Shown: positions 18,864 through 26,949 of the stretch, piece after piece
Layout: each line of letters starts with the position of its first letter
Position numbering within the stretch: position 1 is the stretch's first letter
Assembly: GCF_002688585.1 (NCBI RefSeq)
Contig: NZ_CP024034.1
Coordinates: 1,096,203 to 1,160,202, forward strand
Origin: Candidatus Fonsibacter ubiquis
Lineage (GTDB): Bacteria; Pseudomonadota; Alphaproteobacteria; Pelagibacterales; Pelagibacteraceae
Direction: 5' to 3'
Length of the DNA: 64,000 bases
The notes under the pieces: generated by a model
Databases searched by the model: none
The model's input: the letters and a program-made list of their open reading frames with translations, nothing else
Told to the model about the DNA's origin: nothing
Position numbers and translations under genes: made by a program

Positions 18864-18904
18864 AAAGCCCGCTAACTTTTAAAAAAAGTTAGTGGGCTTT
18901 TTTT
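18864..18904. terminator. Strong bidirectional intrinsic terminator after the porin gene
   Basis: A 17-bp stem (18864-18880 with 18884-18900, including one G-T pair) has a three-base A loop. T residues follow on the plus strand and a T-rich tract also appears on the minus strand. It ends porin transcription and can also end the opposing ThiE-like transcript. The last codons and TAG stop of that gene lie inside the hairpin. Confidence 0.93.
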
Positions 18905-19441
18905 ATACAGTAAAGAAACAAATCCAAAACTGCTAACTTTCATTAGATTTAATTTATTTATATCCTTTTCTTGTATTCCTCCAAGGGCTGCAAAATTATA
19001 GTTCAAGTTAGTCTTCAATAGCATAAATTTTTTTATTCCTAGTGTTTTATTCTTAGAAAATTTATTATTAAAGAAAAGGGGTGACAAAAATATTAAATTG
19101 CAATTTTGCTTCTTCTTGAAAAAAAATTCTCTTAAGTTATGAGCGACACCTATAAATTCAATTTTACGATGGTTAAAACTTTTAACATTTGCTTTTTTAT
19201 TATCACTTGAAATATAAACACCTTTTAATGCTAATTTAATTGCAAGCTGGACATTGTTTTTCAAATATAGGTTAATCTTGTTTTTTTTTGAAAATTTGCA
19301 AATTTCAACCAATTTTTCATAATCATAGTCTTTTTTAGGGTAATAAATTAAACTTAAGTTTTTAAATTGAAGTATGCTATTTATAAGTTGAGTATTAATG
19401 TGTTCTAAAAAAAAAAATTTTTTAATTTCATTAAATTTCAT
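18872..19441 (-). CDS. ThiE/TenI-like TIM-barrel protein (degenerate thiamine phosphate synthase family)
   Basis: This 189-residue protein resembles thiamine phosphate synthase and TenI. It shows LKGVYISSDN (family GVHLGQxD), NLIFLSPLF (family DYIGFGPIF) and FAALGGI (family AIGGI). The Gln of GQxD is replaced by Ser, and the N-terminal pyrophosphate-binding region is not recognisable, so catalysis is doubtful. Its start codon is six bases from that of the divergent yggS gene. The last nine codons are encoded by the porin terminator hairpin. Confidence 0.65.
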   Translation of the reverse strand: MKFNEIKKFFFLEHINTQLINSILQFKNLSLIYYPKKDYDYEKLVEICKFSKKNKINLYLKNNVQLAIKLALKGVYISSDNKKANVKSFNHRKIEFIGVAHNLREFFFKKKQNCNLIFLSPLFFNNKFSKNKTLGIKKFMLLKTNLNYNFAALGGIQEKDINKLNLMKVSSFGFVSLLYKKSPLTFFKS

Positions 19442-19447
19442 ATCTTT

Positions 19448-20095
19448 ATGATTGTTGTAAATAATTTTATCAAAATTAAAAAAGAAATAGAATTAATATC
19501 TGATAAAACGGATATTATTGCTGTAAGTAAAAATTTTTCTTTAGATAAAATAAGACCTCTAATTGATTTTGGTCATCTTCATTTTGGTGAAAACCGGGTT
19601 AACGAGGCAACCGATAAATGGGCAGAAGTATTAAAGACTAATACAAGTTTAAAAATTCATCTTATAGGTAGACTGCAGTCTAATAAAGTTAAAGATGTAT
19701 TTAAAGTTTTTTCATACATACATTCCTTAGATAATATTAAGTTAGCTGAAAAGCTTGCAAATGAAGAAATATTACAAAAAAAAAAGATAAAGTATTTCAT
19801 ACAATTAAATTTAGCTAATGAACCCCAAAAATCAGGAATTTTGTTTAATGACTTTGACGCATTCTACTCAAAATGTACTAAAGATTTAAAATTATATGTT
19901 ATTGGCTTAATGTGCATCCCGCCAGTCCATTCTAATCCTGAAACTTACTTTAAAAAATTAAATGAGATTTCTATTCAATATAATCTAAACCATCTTAGCA
20001 TGGGCATGAGCTCTGATTATATGCAAGCTATTAAATATGGTTCTACTTTTATAAGAGTGGGAACTGGTATTTTTGGACCGAGAGTTAAAATTTAG
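19448..20095 (+). CDS. YggS/PLPBP-family pyridoxal phosphate homeostasis protein
   Basis: Members bind pyridoxal phosphate without known catalysis and help balance vitamin B6 and amino acid pools. The PLP lysine is in IIAVSKNFSLDKI near residue 28. FGENRVNEATDKW, HLIGRLQSNKVKD, LSMGMSSDYMQAI and RVGTGIFG are family blocks. The protein has 215 residues, normal for the family. It is divergent from the ThiE-like gene and shares four bases (TTAG) with the stop of the opposing L,D-transpeptidase-like gene. Confidence 0.93.
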   Translation: MIVVNNFIKIKKEIELISDKTDIIAVSKNFSLDKIRPLIDFGHLHFGENRVNEATDKWAEVLKTNTSLKIHLIGRLQSNKVKDVFKVFSYIHSLDNIKLAEKLANEEILQKKKIKYFIQLNLANEPQKSGILFNDFDAFYSKCTKDLKLYVIGLMCIPPVHSNPETYFKKLNEISIQYNLNHLSMGMSSDYMQAIKYGSTFIRVGTGIFGPRVKI

Positions 20096-20580
20096 CTAAT
20101 TTTTACCTTTTGATTTTTATTAATTACATTCAATAATAATAAAAGATCCTTTTTTTTTAGTGCAATGCAGCCTTTTGTTTTGTTATTATTTTTTGATACG
20201 TGAATAAAAATAGCACTTCCTTTTTTTTTTACAATTGGATTAGTATTATAATTTAACACTAATATTATGTCATATAAATTATCATTCCTGTAAAGTTTTT
20301 CATATCCAAACTTATTTGGTAACTTGACTAATTGATTATATCTTTTACTTTTAAAATCATCACACCAGCCCATATTTTTCTTAATTACTATTGGGCTCAA
20401 TTTGGGATTTATTTTACTAATTCGATCTTTCCTATAAAAAACATTTGTTATCTTATAAACTCCTTTTGGAGTTATATTATCACCTTCTCTTTTTTTTTCA
20501 CCAATTCCAGATTTGCCTAAAGTGCATTTGAACTTTAGATATTTGTATTTTAAGTTTCCAGATTTATTTATAATAATCAT
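20092..20580 (-). CDS. L,D-transpeptidase (YkuD)-like protein
   Basis: The 162-residue protein consists of a YkuD-type catalytic domain. The segment GKSGIGEKKREGDNITPKG fits the start of the fold. The active-site region is IFIHVSKNNNKTKGCIAL near residues 125-142, with the conserved His and the nucleophilic Cys of the GC pair. YkuD enzymes cross-link or edit peptidoglycan. No signal peptide is visible at the N-terminus, which is unusual for a periplasmic enzyme. It is divergent from a regulator gene by 24 bases. Confidence 0.78.
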   Translation of the reverse strand: MIIINKSGNLKYKYLKFKCTLGKSGIGEKKREGDNITPKGVYKITNVFYRKDRISKINPKLSPIVIKKNMGWCDDFKSKRYNQLVKLPNKFGYEKLYRNDNLYDIILVLNYNTNPIVKKKGSAIFIHVSKNNNKTKGCIALKKKDLLLLLNVINKNQKVKIS

Positions 20581-20604
20581 GATTTATGTAATATATATAA
20601 TTTT

Positions 20605-21234
20605 ATGAATAGTATTCATCTTAGTATTTTAGGATCAAAATCGTTTTCTAACATATTAAATGAGCTTGAGCTTGAAAACTTGTTAAATCCCATAGGTCAA
20701 GAAAATTTTAATATAAATAAAAATATATCAGTTAAAGTTTTATTTGCTGAGAATTTAAAAATAAGAGAAGTAAAAAATTTTTTATTAGAAAGCGATCCAG
20801 TTGTTTTATTATTAGAAGATAAAAGTTATATTAAAAATAATAATTTAATTTTAACTGATTTTCAAATTAGTTTAGAGCTACCTATTGAAATTTTGTCGTT
20901 TAAAGAGATCTTAAATATTTTAGTAACAAAATATAATTTTTTAAAAAAATCTAGAATAATTATAAAAGGATATGAAATTGACTCTAATGAAAGGTCAATA
21001 AAAAAAAACAAAATAAAAATTAAGCTTACTGAAAAAGAGTTAGAGTTAATTTTAGCATTAAAAAATAATAATGGTTTAAGCAAGTCTTTTTTGCTTAAAA
21101 GTATATGGAAATATAATATTGGTTTGGACACTCATGCTTTTGAAACTCATCTGCATCGTTTAAGAAAAAAAATTAGTAAGTATTTTTTGGATGAAAATTT
21201 TATAATTGAAAAAAATTCTCTTTACTATTTATAG
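20605..21234 (+). CDS. Winged-helix regulator with degenerate receiver-like N-terminus (OmpR/PhoB type)
   Basis: The C-terminal half (about residues 115-209) is an OmpR/PhoB-type winged helix, with LTEKELELILALKNN, SKSFLLKSIWKY and the recognition helix HAFETHLHRLRKKI. The N-terminal half looks like a receiver fold but has no recognisable phospho-acceptor Asp or acidic pocket, so it probably acts without phosphorylation. No histidine kinase is nearby. It is 24 bases from the divergent L,D-transpeptidase-like gene, a plausible target. Its stop abuts that of the adenosine kinase gene with no gap. Confidence 0.72.
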   Translation: MNSIHLSILGSKSFSNILNELELENLLNPIGQENFNINKNISVKVLFAENLKIREVKNFLLESDPVVLLLEDKSYIKNNNLILTDFQISLELPIEILSFKEILNILVTKYNFLKKSRIIIKGYEIDSNERSIKKNKIKIKLTEKELELILALKNNNGLSKSFLLKSIWKYNIGLDTHAFETHLHRLRKKISKYFLDENFIIEKNSLYYL

Positions 21235-22179
21235 TTAGATTCTTGCCCCTACTTTTTGAATAATTTTTGCAGCAATTTCAGAGCCCCTCTCAAGACATTT
21301 TTTTATGTCTGAATGATCTAGGTATTCCTTTAAAAATCCTGATGCGAATAAGTCACCGGCGCCAGTTACATCTAAAACCTTCTTAACGTTAATACTTTTA
21401 CAATTGATAATTTTATTGTTTAAAATAGCTAGGCTGCCGTTTTGACTTCTTGTTATAACTATAAGTTTATTAATTTTTTTAAGCACTTCAATGCTATCTA
21501 ATAAACTCTTCTTTTCTACTAATTCATTTATTTCATTTTCATTTCCAATTAGAATATTTAAATCATTTTTAAGCAATTTTAAAAAATCCTCCCTATGTCT
21601 AGTAACGCAAAAAATATCAGATAAACTCATTGCAATTTTAATATCATTTTTTTTGGCAATATTAATGACGTGTTTAAACATTTCTTCACTCATTCCTTTA
21701 TCCCAAAGATAGCCCTCTAAGAAAATAATTTCATGATCTTTAATGTGATCTTCAATAATATCATCTTTTGTCAGCTGCGATGAAATACCAAGATAGGTAC
21801 ACATAGTTCTTTCAGAGTCCGGTGTAATAAAAATTATAGAGGCACCGGTAGATAAATTTTCATTCTTTTCGATATAATGAAAATCTACTTTTATTTTTTC
21901 AAGGCTTTTTTTATAAATTTTTCCAAACTCGTCAGAGTTAATTTTACCAATAAATGATGGATTTCCTCCAAGATAAGCGATGCCAGCCATAGTATTTGCA
22001 ACAGAGCCGCCTGCTTCAATTTTTTCAATCTTAATTTCACTTTTTAAATTCTCGAATTCTTTTTTTTCAAGAAGTTTCATTGAACCTTTGGTGAGATTAC
22101 TTTTTAATAGAAAATCATCATCTACTTTTACAAACACATCTACAATAGCATTGCCAATGCCAAGAATTTTTTTAGACAT
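21235..22179 (-). CDS. PfkB-family carbohydrate kinase, probably adenosine kinase
   Basis: This 314-residue sugar kinase has the PfkB signatures: an N-terminal EAGGSVANTMAGIAYLGG and the C-terminal DVTGAGDLFASGFL with the catalytic Asp. The opening ILGIGNAIVDVFVKVDD and the overall pattern match alphaproteobacterial proteins annotated as adenosine kinase, which recycle adenosine to AMP. Another nucleoside or sugar substrate is possible. The start overlaps the nth 3' end by eight bases. Confidence 0.82.
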   Translation of the reverse strand: MSKKILGIGNAIVDVFVKVDDDFLLKSNLTKGSMKLLEKKEFENLKSEIKIEKIEAGGSVANTMAGIAYLGGNPSFIGKINSDEFGKIYKKSLEKIKVDFHYIEKNENLSTGASIIFITPDSERTMCTYLGISSQLTKDDIIEDHIKDHEIIFLEGYLWDKGMSEEMFKHVINIAKKNDIKIAMSLSDIFCVTRHREDFLKLLKNDLNILIGNENEINELVEKKSLLDSIEVLKKINKLIVITRSQNGSLAILNNKIINCKSINVKKVLDVTGAGDLFASGFLKEYLDHSDIKKCLERGSEIAAKIIQKVGARI

Positions 22180-22810
22180 TTTTATCTTTATATAGACATA
22201 TTTTATTAATTACACATTTTGTACAAACTGGATTTCTGGATTTACAGACATATCTTCCATGCAAAAGGATTAAATGGTGGGCCTTCTTTAGGAATTTGTT
22301 TGGTAAAATTTTTAACAGCTGTTCTTCTACTTGATTTGGACTTTTACCATTTGTTAAACCCGTTCTGTTACTCACTCTAAATACGTGTGTGTCCACTGCT
22401 ATGGTCGGTTTATTAAAAGCAGCGTTTAATACAACATTTGCTGTTTTTCTACCAACGCCGGGAAGATTTATTAAATCATCAAAATTATTTGGAACTTTAC
22501 TTTGATATTTTTCAACTAAGATTTTTGAAAGATTATATAAGTTTTTAGCTTTCATATTAAAAAGCCCAATACTTTTAATCATTCTTTTTATTTTTGTAAT
22601 TCCAAGATCAGCAAAATGCTTGGGTGTATAATATTTTTTATAAATATCTTTTGTGACATTATTAACATTTGTGTCCGTGCATTGAGCTGAGAGAACAACA
22701 GAAGTTAAGAGTGTAAATTGATTTCTATACTTAAGTGAAGTTTCAGGATTTTTAATAGATTGATTTAAAAATCTAATAAGTTTTAAGGCCTGTGATTTAT
22801 TTAACTCCAT
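22172..22810 (-). CDS. nth: Endonuclease III (DNA glycosylase/AP lyase)
   Basis: Nth removes oxidised pyrimidines and nicks abasic sites. The helix-hairpin-helix LINLPGVGRKTANVVLN carries the catalytic Lys, and AVDTHVFRVSNR carries the catalytic Asp. The C-terminal cysteines follow the C-x6-C-x2-C-x5-C spacing of the 4Fe-4S cluster. The 212-residue length is complete. It follows dapB by 21 bases and overlaps the kinase gene by eight bases. Confidence 0.96.
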   Translation of the reverse strand: MELNKSQALKLIRFLNQSIKNPETSLKYRNQFTLLTSVVLSAQCTDTNVNNVTKDIYKKYYTPKHFADLGITKIKRMIKSIGLFNMKAKNLYNLSKILVEKYQSKVPNNFDDLINLPGVGRKTANVVLNAAFNKPTIAVDTHVFRVSNRTGLTNGKSPNQVEEQLLKILPNKFLKKAHHLILLHGRYVCKSRNPVCTKCVINKICLYKDKNV

Positions 22811-22831
22811 TAAAAAAGATAAGAATTGTAT

Positions 22832-23605
22832 TTATTTAAGATTAAACATGTCCTGCATATTAAATAAGCCTTTATTTTTTTTACTTATCCATATAGCAGC
22901 ATTTAATGCTCCATCGGCAAATAACTCTCTTGAAAAAGCAGTATGTTTTAACTCAATATTTTCAATTTTGTTATTATAAATAACTGAGTGTTTGCCAACA
23001 GTTTTGCCTTTTCGTGTAATAAAAAAATTAACCTTACTATTTTGAAGATCTCCTTTTTTATTTAAATAAAGTTTCCCTTTTAATTTATCTAAATTTTTAT
23101 CTTTACCTTTTGCAACAGCATTTGCTAGCATTAGAGCGGTGCCCGATGGATAATCTATTTTTGCTTGATGATGATTATCTGAAATCCCGATTTGATAATT
23201 ATTTGGGATTTTTTTTGATAAAATTTTTGTTATATATTCAAGTAAATTTATTCCTAAACTCATATTGCCTGATTTAAATATAGCAATTTTTTTTGAGTAG
23301 TTTTTTATAATATTTTCATCTTTTTTTGTAAAACCCGTTGTACCAATGACAACTTTTTTCTTTAATTTTTTAGCAAAATTTAAAATTTCAATTGAAGATT
23401 TTGGTCTTGAAAAGTCGATGATAACATCAGTTTCTTTAAAAGCTTCTAAGTTATTACTTTGTATTTTGATGCCTTTAATTTTTTTTCCATCTTTTAAGTC
23501 AGTTAAACTGATGAGTTTAAAATTTTTATTTTTAGATATTCGATTAATTAATATCCGACCCATGCGTCCAAGAGCCCCAGTAATGGTGACATTAATTTTT
23601 TTCAT
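22832..23605 (-). CDS. dapB: 4-hydroxy-tetrahydrodipicolinate reductase DapB
   Basis: DapB reduces the cyclic intermediate of the diaminopimelate/lysine pathway with NAD(P)H. The nucleotide-binding start is ITGALGRMGRILI, followed by VVIGTTGF and the active-site region ISDNHHQAKIDYPSGTAL. The protein has 257 residues, a normal length. It lies seven bases after the TPR glycosyltransferase gene and upstream of nth on the minus strand. Confidence 0.95.
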   Translation of the reverse strand: MKKINVTITGALGRMGRILINRISKNKNFKLISLTDLKDGKKIKGIKIQSNNLEAFKETDVIIDFSRPKSSIEILNFAKKLKKKVVIGTTGFTKKDENIIKNYSKKIAIFKSGNMSLGINLLEYITKILSKKIPNNYQIGISDNHHQAKIDYPSGTALMLANAVAKGKDKNLDKLKGKLYLNKKGDLQNSKVNFFITRKGKTVGKHSVIYNNKIENIELKHTAFSRELFADGALNAAIWISKKNKGLFNMQDMFNLK

Positions 23606-23612
23606 TTAAAGG

Positions 23613-25673
23613 TTAAGTATTTAAAAAATTTTCTCTTTGCATTAATTTATAATAAATTTTTTCAAGATTTTTCACATAAATTTTAGGATTAAATACATGA
23701 CTTTTATCAATATTATTTTTTAAATTAATTTTTATATTTTTTAAGATGTCAGGGCTAGATGCAACTTCAAGAATTTTTTCTTCGTACTCTAATAGATTGT
23801 GTGTAATCATCTCCTTCATATTTAAATTATATAGAATGCTTCCGCCAACCCTGCTTGCAAAAGATTTTCCAGTTAATGTTATCACGGGTGTTCCTTCATA
23901 TAAACTTTCGCAGAGCGTTGTGTGGCCATTATAAGGGAAAGTATCAAGGAATATATCCATTAATTTGTAAGTTTTAAGATGTTCTTCAATTGGTAATTTT
24001 TTTCTAAATACTAATCTTGAAGGATCAATATTTTCTTTACAGGCGCTAGCTAAAAGATTATTTTTAAATTCTAGATTATGTTCAATTAGCCATAAAACGC
24101 TATTCGGAATTTTTTTTAAAATTTTCGTCCAGACATTAAAAATATTTTCATTAATTTTGCTAGGATGATTAAAGCAGCCAAAAATTAATTTATTTTCATT
24201 TAATAAAAAAATTTCTTTAGTCATTTTATTCTTATTTTCACTATGTTTAGAAACATAATGCGTTCTATAGCATCCAGGTAAATTTAGTATTTTTTCTGAA
24301 TAAAATTTATTAAACTCATCAGTAATTAAATACTCATCTGCAATAATGTAATCAAGATTTTTAATCCCTGAGGATCCAGGGTAACCTAAATAACTAATTT
24401 GTATTGGAGCGAGTCTTTTTGAAAAACAATTAGACCGGTTAAATTCAGTAAACCCATTAAGATCAATAGCAATATCAATTTTTCTCTCTCTTGATAGTAG
24501 AACTATTTGCTCATCACTTAATTGTTCAGCATCAATAAAATCATTACAGTTTTCTTTAATATTATTTCTATAATTTAGGTCTTTAGAACTTTTAAACGAA
24601 AATACTGTAATTATAAAATTATTTTTATCATGAAATTTTAAGATTTCTGAAATTAAAAAGTACATTACGTGCAATCTAATATCAGCAGTATAATAACCTA
24701 TATGTATTTTTTTATTATCATTTTTTTTTAATTTTAGTTTTGTTGAAATATCGAAATTATTAGTTTTTATATAATTATTAAGATTTTTTTGTTGTAGTTC
24801 TAAATTATCATTCCAGTACATTAGCCATAATGGTTCAATGGTTATATTTTCTTCTATCGTTTTTTCAAAAAGATTATTAATTTTTTTTAAATTATCCCAG
24901 TCACAAACCTGACTTAAAGAAAAATAAATATTACCGATAAGAAATTTAAATTTAAATTTTTGAGCGGTTTTCATAGCTATTTTATAGCTACTTACTGCTT
25001 CATAATAATTTTTTAACTTAAAAAAACAATCCCCACGAGCGCTATAAGCGTCTGCAAAATTTTTTTTATAATTAATTGATAAATTAAAATCCTTTAAAGC
25101 AAATTCAAATTGATTAGTTTCAAATGAGACCAAACCTCTGTTATAATAAGCTTCGGCGTAGTCTAATTTTAATTTAATTGCATCGCATGCATCATCGTAA
25201 GCTCTTTTAAATTCTTTTCGTAAACGATATACAATACTTCTGTTATTATAAGCTTCTGCATAATTAGATTTTAATTCTAAGGCTTTACAATAGTTTTCTA
25301 TAGATTTTTCATAGTCTTTTAAATTCCTATAAGCTACGCCAAGATTATTGTACCCTTCAGCATAATCATGTTTTAACTCAACAGCTTTATCATAGGCATC
25401 CAAAGATTCTTTATGCTTGTTTAGCTCTCTCAAAACAACACCTAGATTATTAAAGGTAGAATGGCTTTTAGGGTCAAGTTTAATTGCTTTTCTTATGAAA
25501 CCTTCCGCATTATTGTAATTTTGAAGTTGAATTTCTAATGCTCCTAATAAATGATTTGCTAAAAAATTATCAGGATCTGTTAAAAGAATATCTTGGTATA
25601 TTTTCTTTGCATCATTTAATTTTCCGCCTAAATGAAGTGATTTACCTTTTTCTAATTTATAAGATATCGACAC
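23613..25673 (-). CDS. TPR-repeat protein with O-GlcNAc transferase-like (GT41, SPINDLY-type) domain
   Basis: Residues 1 to about 255 are consecutive TPR repeats, for example AYNNLGVAYRNLKDYEKSIENYCKALELK-type units. The remainder (about 310-680) is a GT41 catalytic domain: IHIGYYTADIRLHVMYFL with the conserved His, FGCFNHPSKI, and GHTTLCESLYEGTPVITLTGKSFASRVG near the end. Such enzymes transfer a sugar to Ser/Thr of proteins, but the bacterial donor and targets are mostly unknown. The protein has 686 residues and no signal peptide, so it is probably cytosolic. It lies 103 bases downstream of dnaJ. Confidence 0.85.
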   Translation of the reverse strand: MSISYKLEKGKSLHLGGKLNDAKKIYQDILLTDPDNFLANHLLGALEIQLQNYNNAEGFIRKAIKLDPKSHSTFNNLGVVLRELNKHKESLDAYDKAVELKHDYAEGYNNLGVAYRNLKDYEKSIENYCKALELKSNYAEAYNNRSIVYRLRKEFKRAYDDACDAIKLKLDYAEAYYNRGLVSFETNQFEFALKDFNLSINYKKNFADAYSARGDCFFKLKNYYEAVSSYKIAMKTAQKFKFKFLIGNIYFSLSQVCDWDNLKKINNLFEKTIEENITIEPLWLMYWNDNLELQQKNLNNYIKTNNFDISTKLKLKKNDNKKIHIGYYTADIRLHVMYFLISEILKFHDKNNFIITVFSFKSSKDLNYRNNIKENCNDFIDAEQLSDEQIVLLSRERKIDIAIDLNGFTEFNRSNCFSKRLAPIQISYLGYPGSSGIKNLDYIIADEYLITDEFNKFYSEKILNLPGCYRTHYVSKHSENKNKMTKEIFLLNENKLIFGCFNHPSKINENIFNVWTKILKKIPNSVLWLIEHNLEFKNNLLASACKENIDPSRLVFRKKLPIEEHLKTYKLMDIFLDTFPYNGHTTLCESLYEGTPVITLTGKSFASRVGGSILYNLNMKEMITHNLLEYEEKILEVASSPDILKNIKINLKNNIDKSHVFNPKIYVKNLEKIYYKLMQRENFLNT

Positions 25674-25776
25674 GTAAAATAGATTTGTAAATTTTAATTA
25701 TTAAATAATTTAAATATAGTCTGAATTTAAAAAATTTTAAATAGTGACAATAAATCAATTATGTCAGTCTTAAAAA

Positions 25777-26919
25777 TTAATCTCCACTCCAAAACTTTTT
25801 AGCTTTATTAAAAAAATTTTTTATTTCAGAGTTATTATCTAAATCTTCTAAAGATTTAAATTTTAGGAGCAAGTCTTTTTGTTCTTTGCTTAAAGACTCT
25901 GGAATTATCACATTAGTTTCAAGGTAAAGATCGCCAAAATCATTTTCTCTTAAAATGGGCATTCCTTTGCCCTTTAATCTAAATTGTTTTCCAGATTGAG
26001 TTCCTTCTGGGATTTTAACCTTTGATTTTCCACCATCAATGGTTGGAACTTCAATTTCAGCACCAAGTGCCGCATCAGTCATAGAAATAGGGAGTTTATA
26101 GTATAAATTTTCTTCTGATCTCTGAAAAATTTTATGTTTTTGAACATTAATTAAAACATATAGATCTCCATTGGATCCCCCTCTGTAACCCGCATCACCT
26201 TTTCCAGATAATCTCATTTGTGTGCCATCATCAACTCCCTTTGGAATTTGAATGGATAGATTTTTTTTAGTTTTAACTGCGCCAGATCCTCTGCAATCTT
26301 TACAAGGATTTGATAACATTTCTCCATCTCCACCGCAGTCAGGACAAGTTTGTTGAAGTGTAAAAAAGCCTTGCTGTGTTCTAACTTTTCCATAGCCGTC
26401 GCAAGTTGAGCATTTTTTTGGTTTTGAGCCAGGTTCAGCTCCACTACCAGAACACTTTTCACATTTTTCGTTTGATGATAAATTTATGGTTTGTTTTTTT
26501 CCAAAATAAGCCTCTTCTAAACTAACCTCTAAATTAATTTTTAAATCTGATCCTCTATTAGATCTTGATTTTTTAGATCGCCCTCCGCCTCGACCAGAGC
26601 CCATAAAGTCTCCAAAAAAATCATCAAAGATGTCAGAAAATCCCCCAGTTTCAAATCCACCAAAATCAAATCCACCTGTACCTCCGCCCCCGCCTTCAAA
26701 GGCAGAATGGCCAAACTGATCGTAGGAAGATTTTTTTTTAGGATCCGATAGTACTTGATAAGCTTCGGAGGCCTCTTTAAATTTGGATTCTGCAGTTTTA
26801 TCACCTTGATTTCGATCAGGGTGATGTTTCATTGCTAAAGTTCTGTATGCTTTTTTTATTTCTTCAGGAGATGCTTTTTTATTTATGCCAAGAATATCAT
26901 AGTAGTCCTTTTTAGGCAT
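25777..26919 (-). CDS. dnaJ: Chaperone DnaJ
   Basis: DnaJ delivers substrates to DnaK and stimulates its ATPase. The J domain (residues 4-70) has the HPD motif in [12 protein letters not shown] Gly/Phe-rich linker follows, then four zinc-binding repeats [24 protein letters not shown] and CKDCRGSG (about 150-215), then the C-terminal substrate domains. At 380 residues it is a full class I DnaJ. It lies 30 bases downstream of dnaK. Confidence 0.98.
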   Translation of the reverse strand: MPKKDYYDILGINKKASPEEIKKAYRTLAMKHHPDRNQGDKTAESKFKEASEAYQVLSDPKKKSSYDQFGHSAFEGGGGGTGGFDFGGFETGGFSDIFDDFFGDFMGSGRGGGRSKKSRSNRGSDLKINLEVSLEEAYFGKKQTINLSSNEKCEKCSGSGAEPGSKPKKCSTCDGYGKVRTQQGFFTLQQTCPDCGGDGEMLSNPCKDCRGSGAVKTKKNLSIQIPKGVDDGTQMRLSGKGDAGYRGGSNGDLYVLINVQKHKIFQRSEENLYYKLPISMTDAALGAEIEVPTIDGGKSKVKIPEGTQSGKQFRLKGKGMPILRENDFGDLYLETNVIIPESLSKEQKDLLLKFKSLEDLDNNSEIKNFFNKAKKFWSGD

Positions 26920-26949
26920 ATTAAACCAGGTTCAAAAGCTAATGAATGA

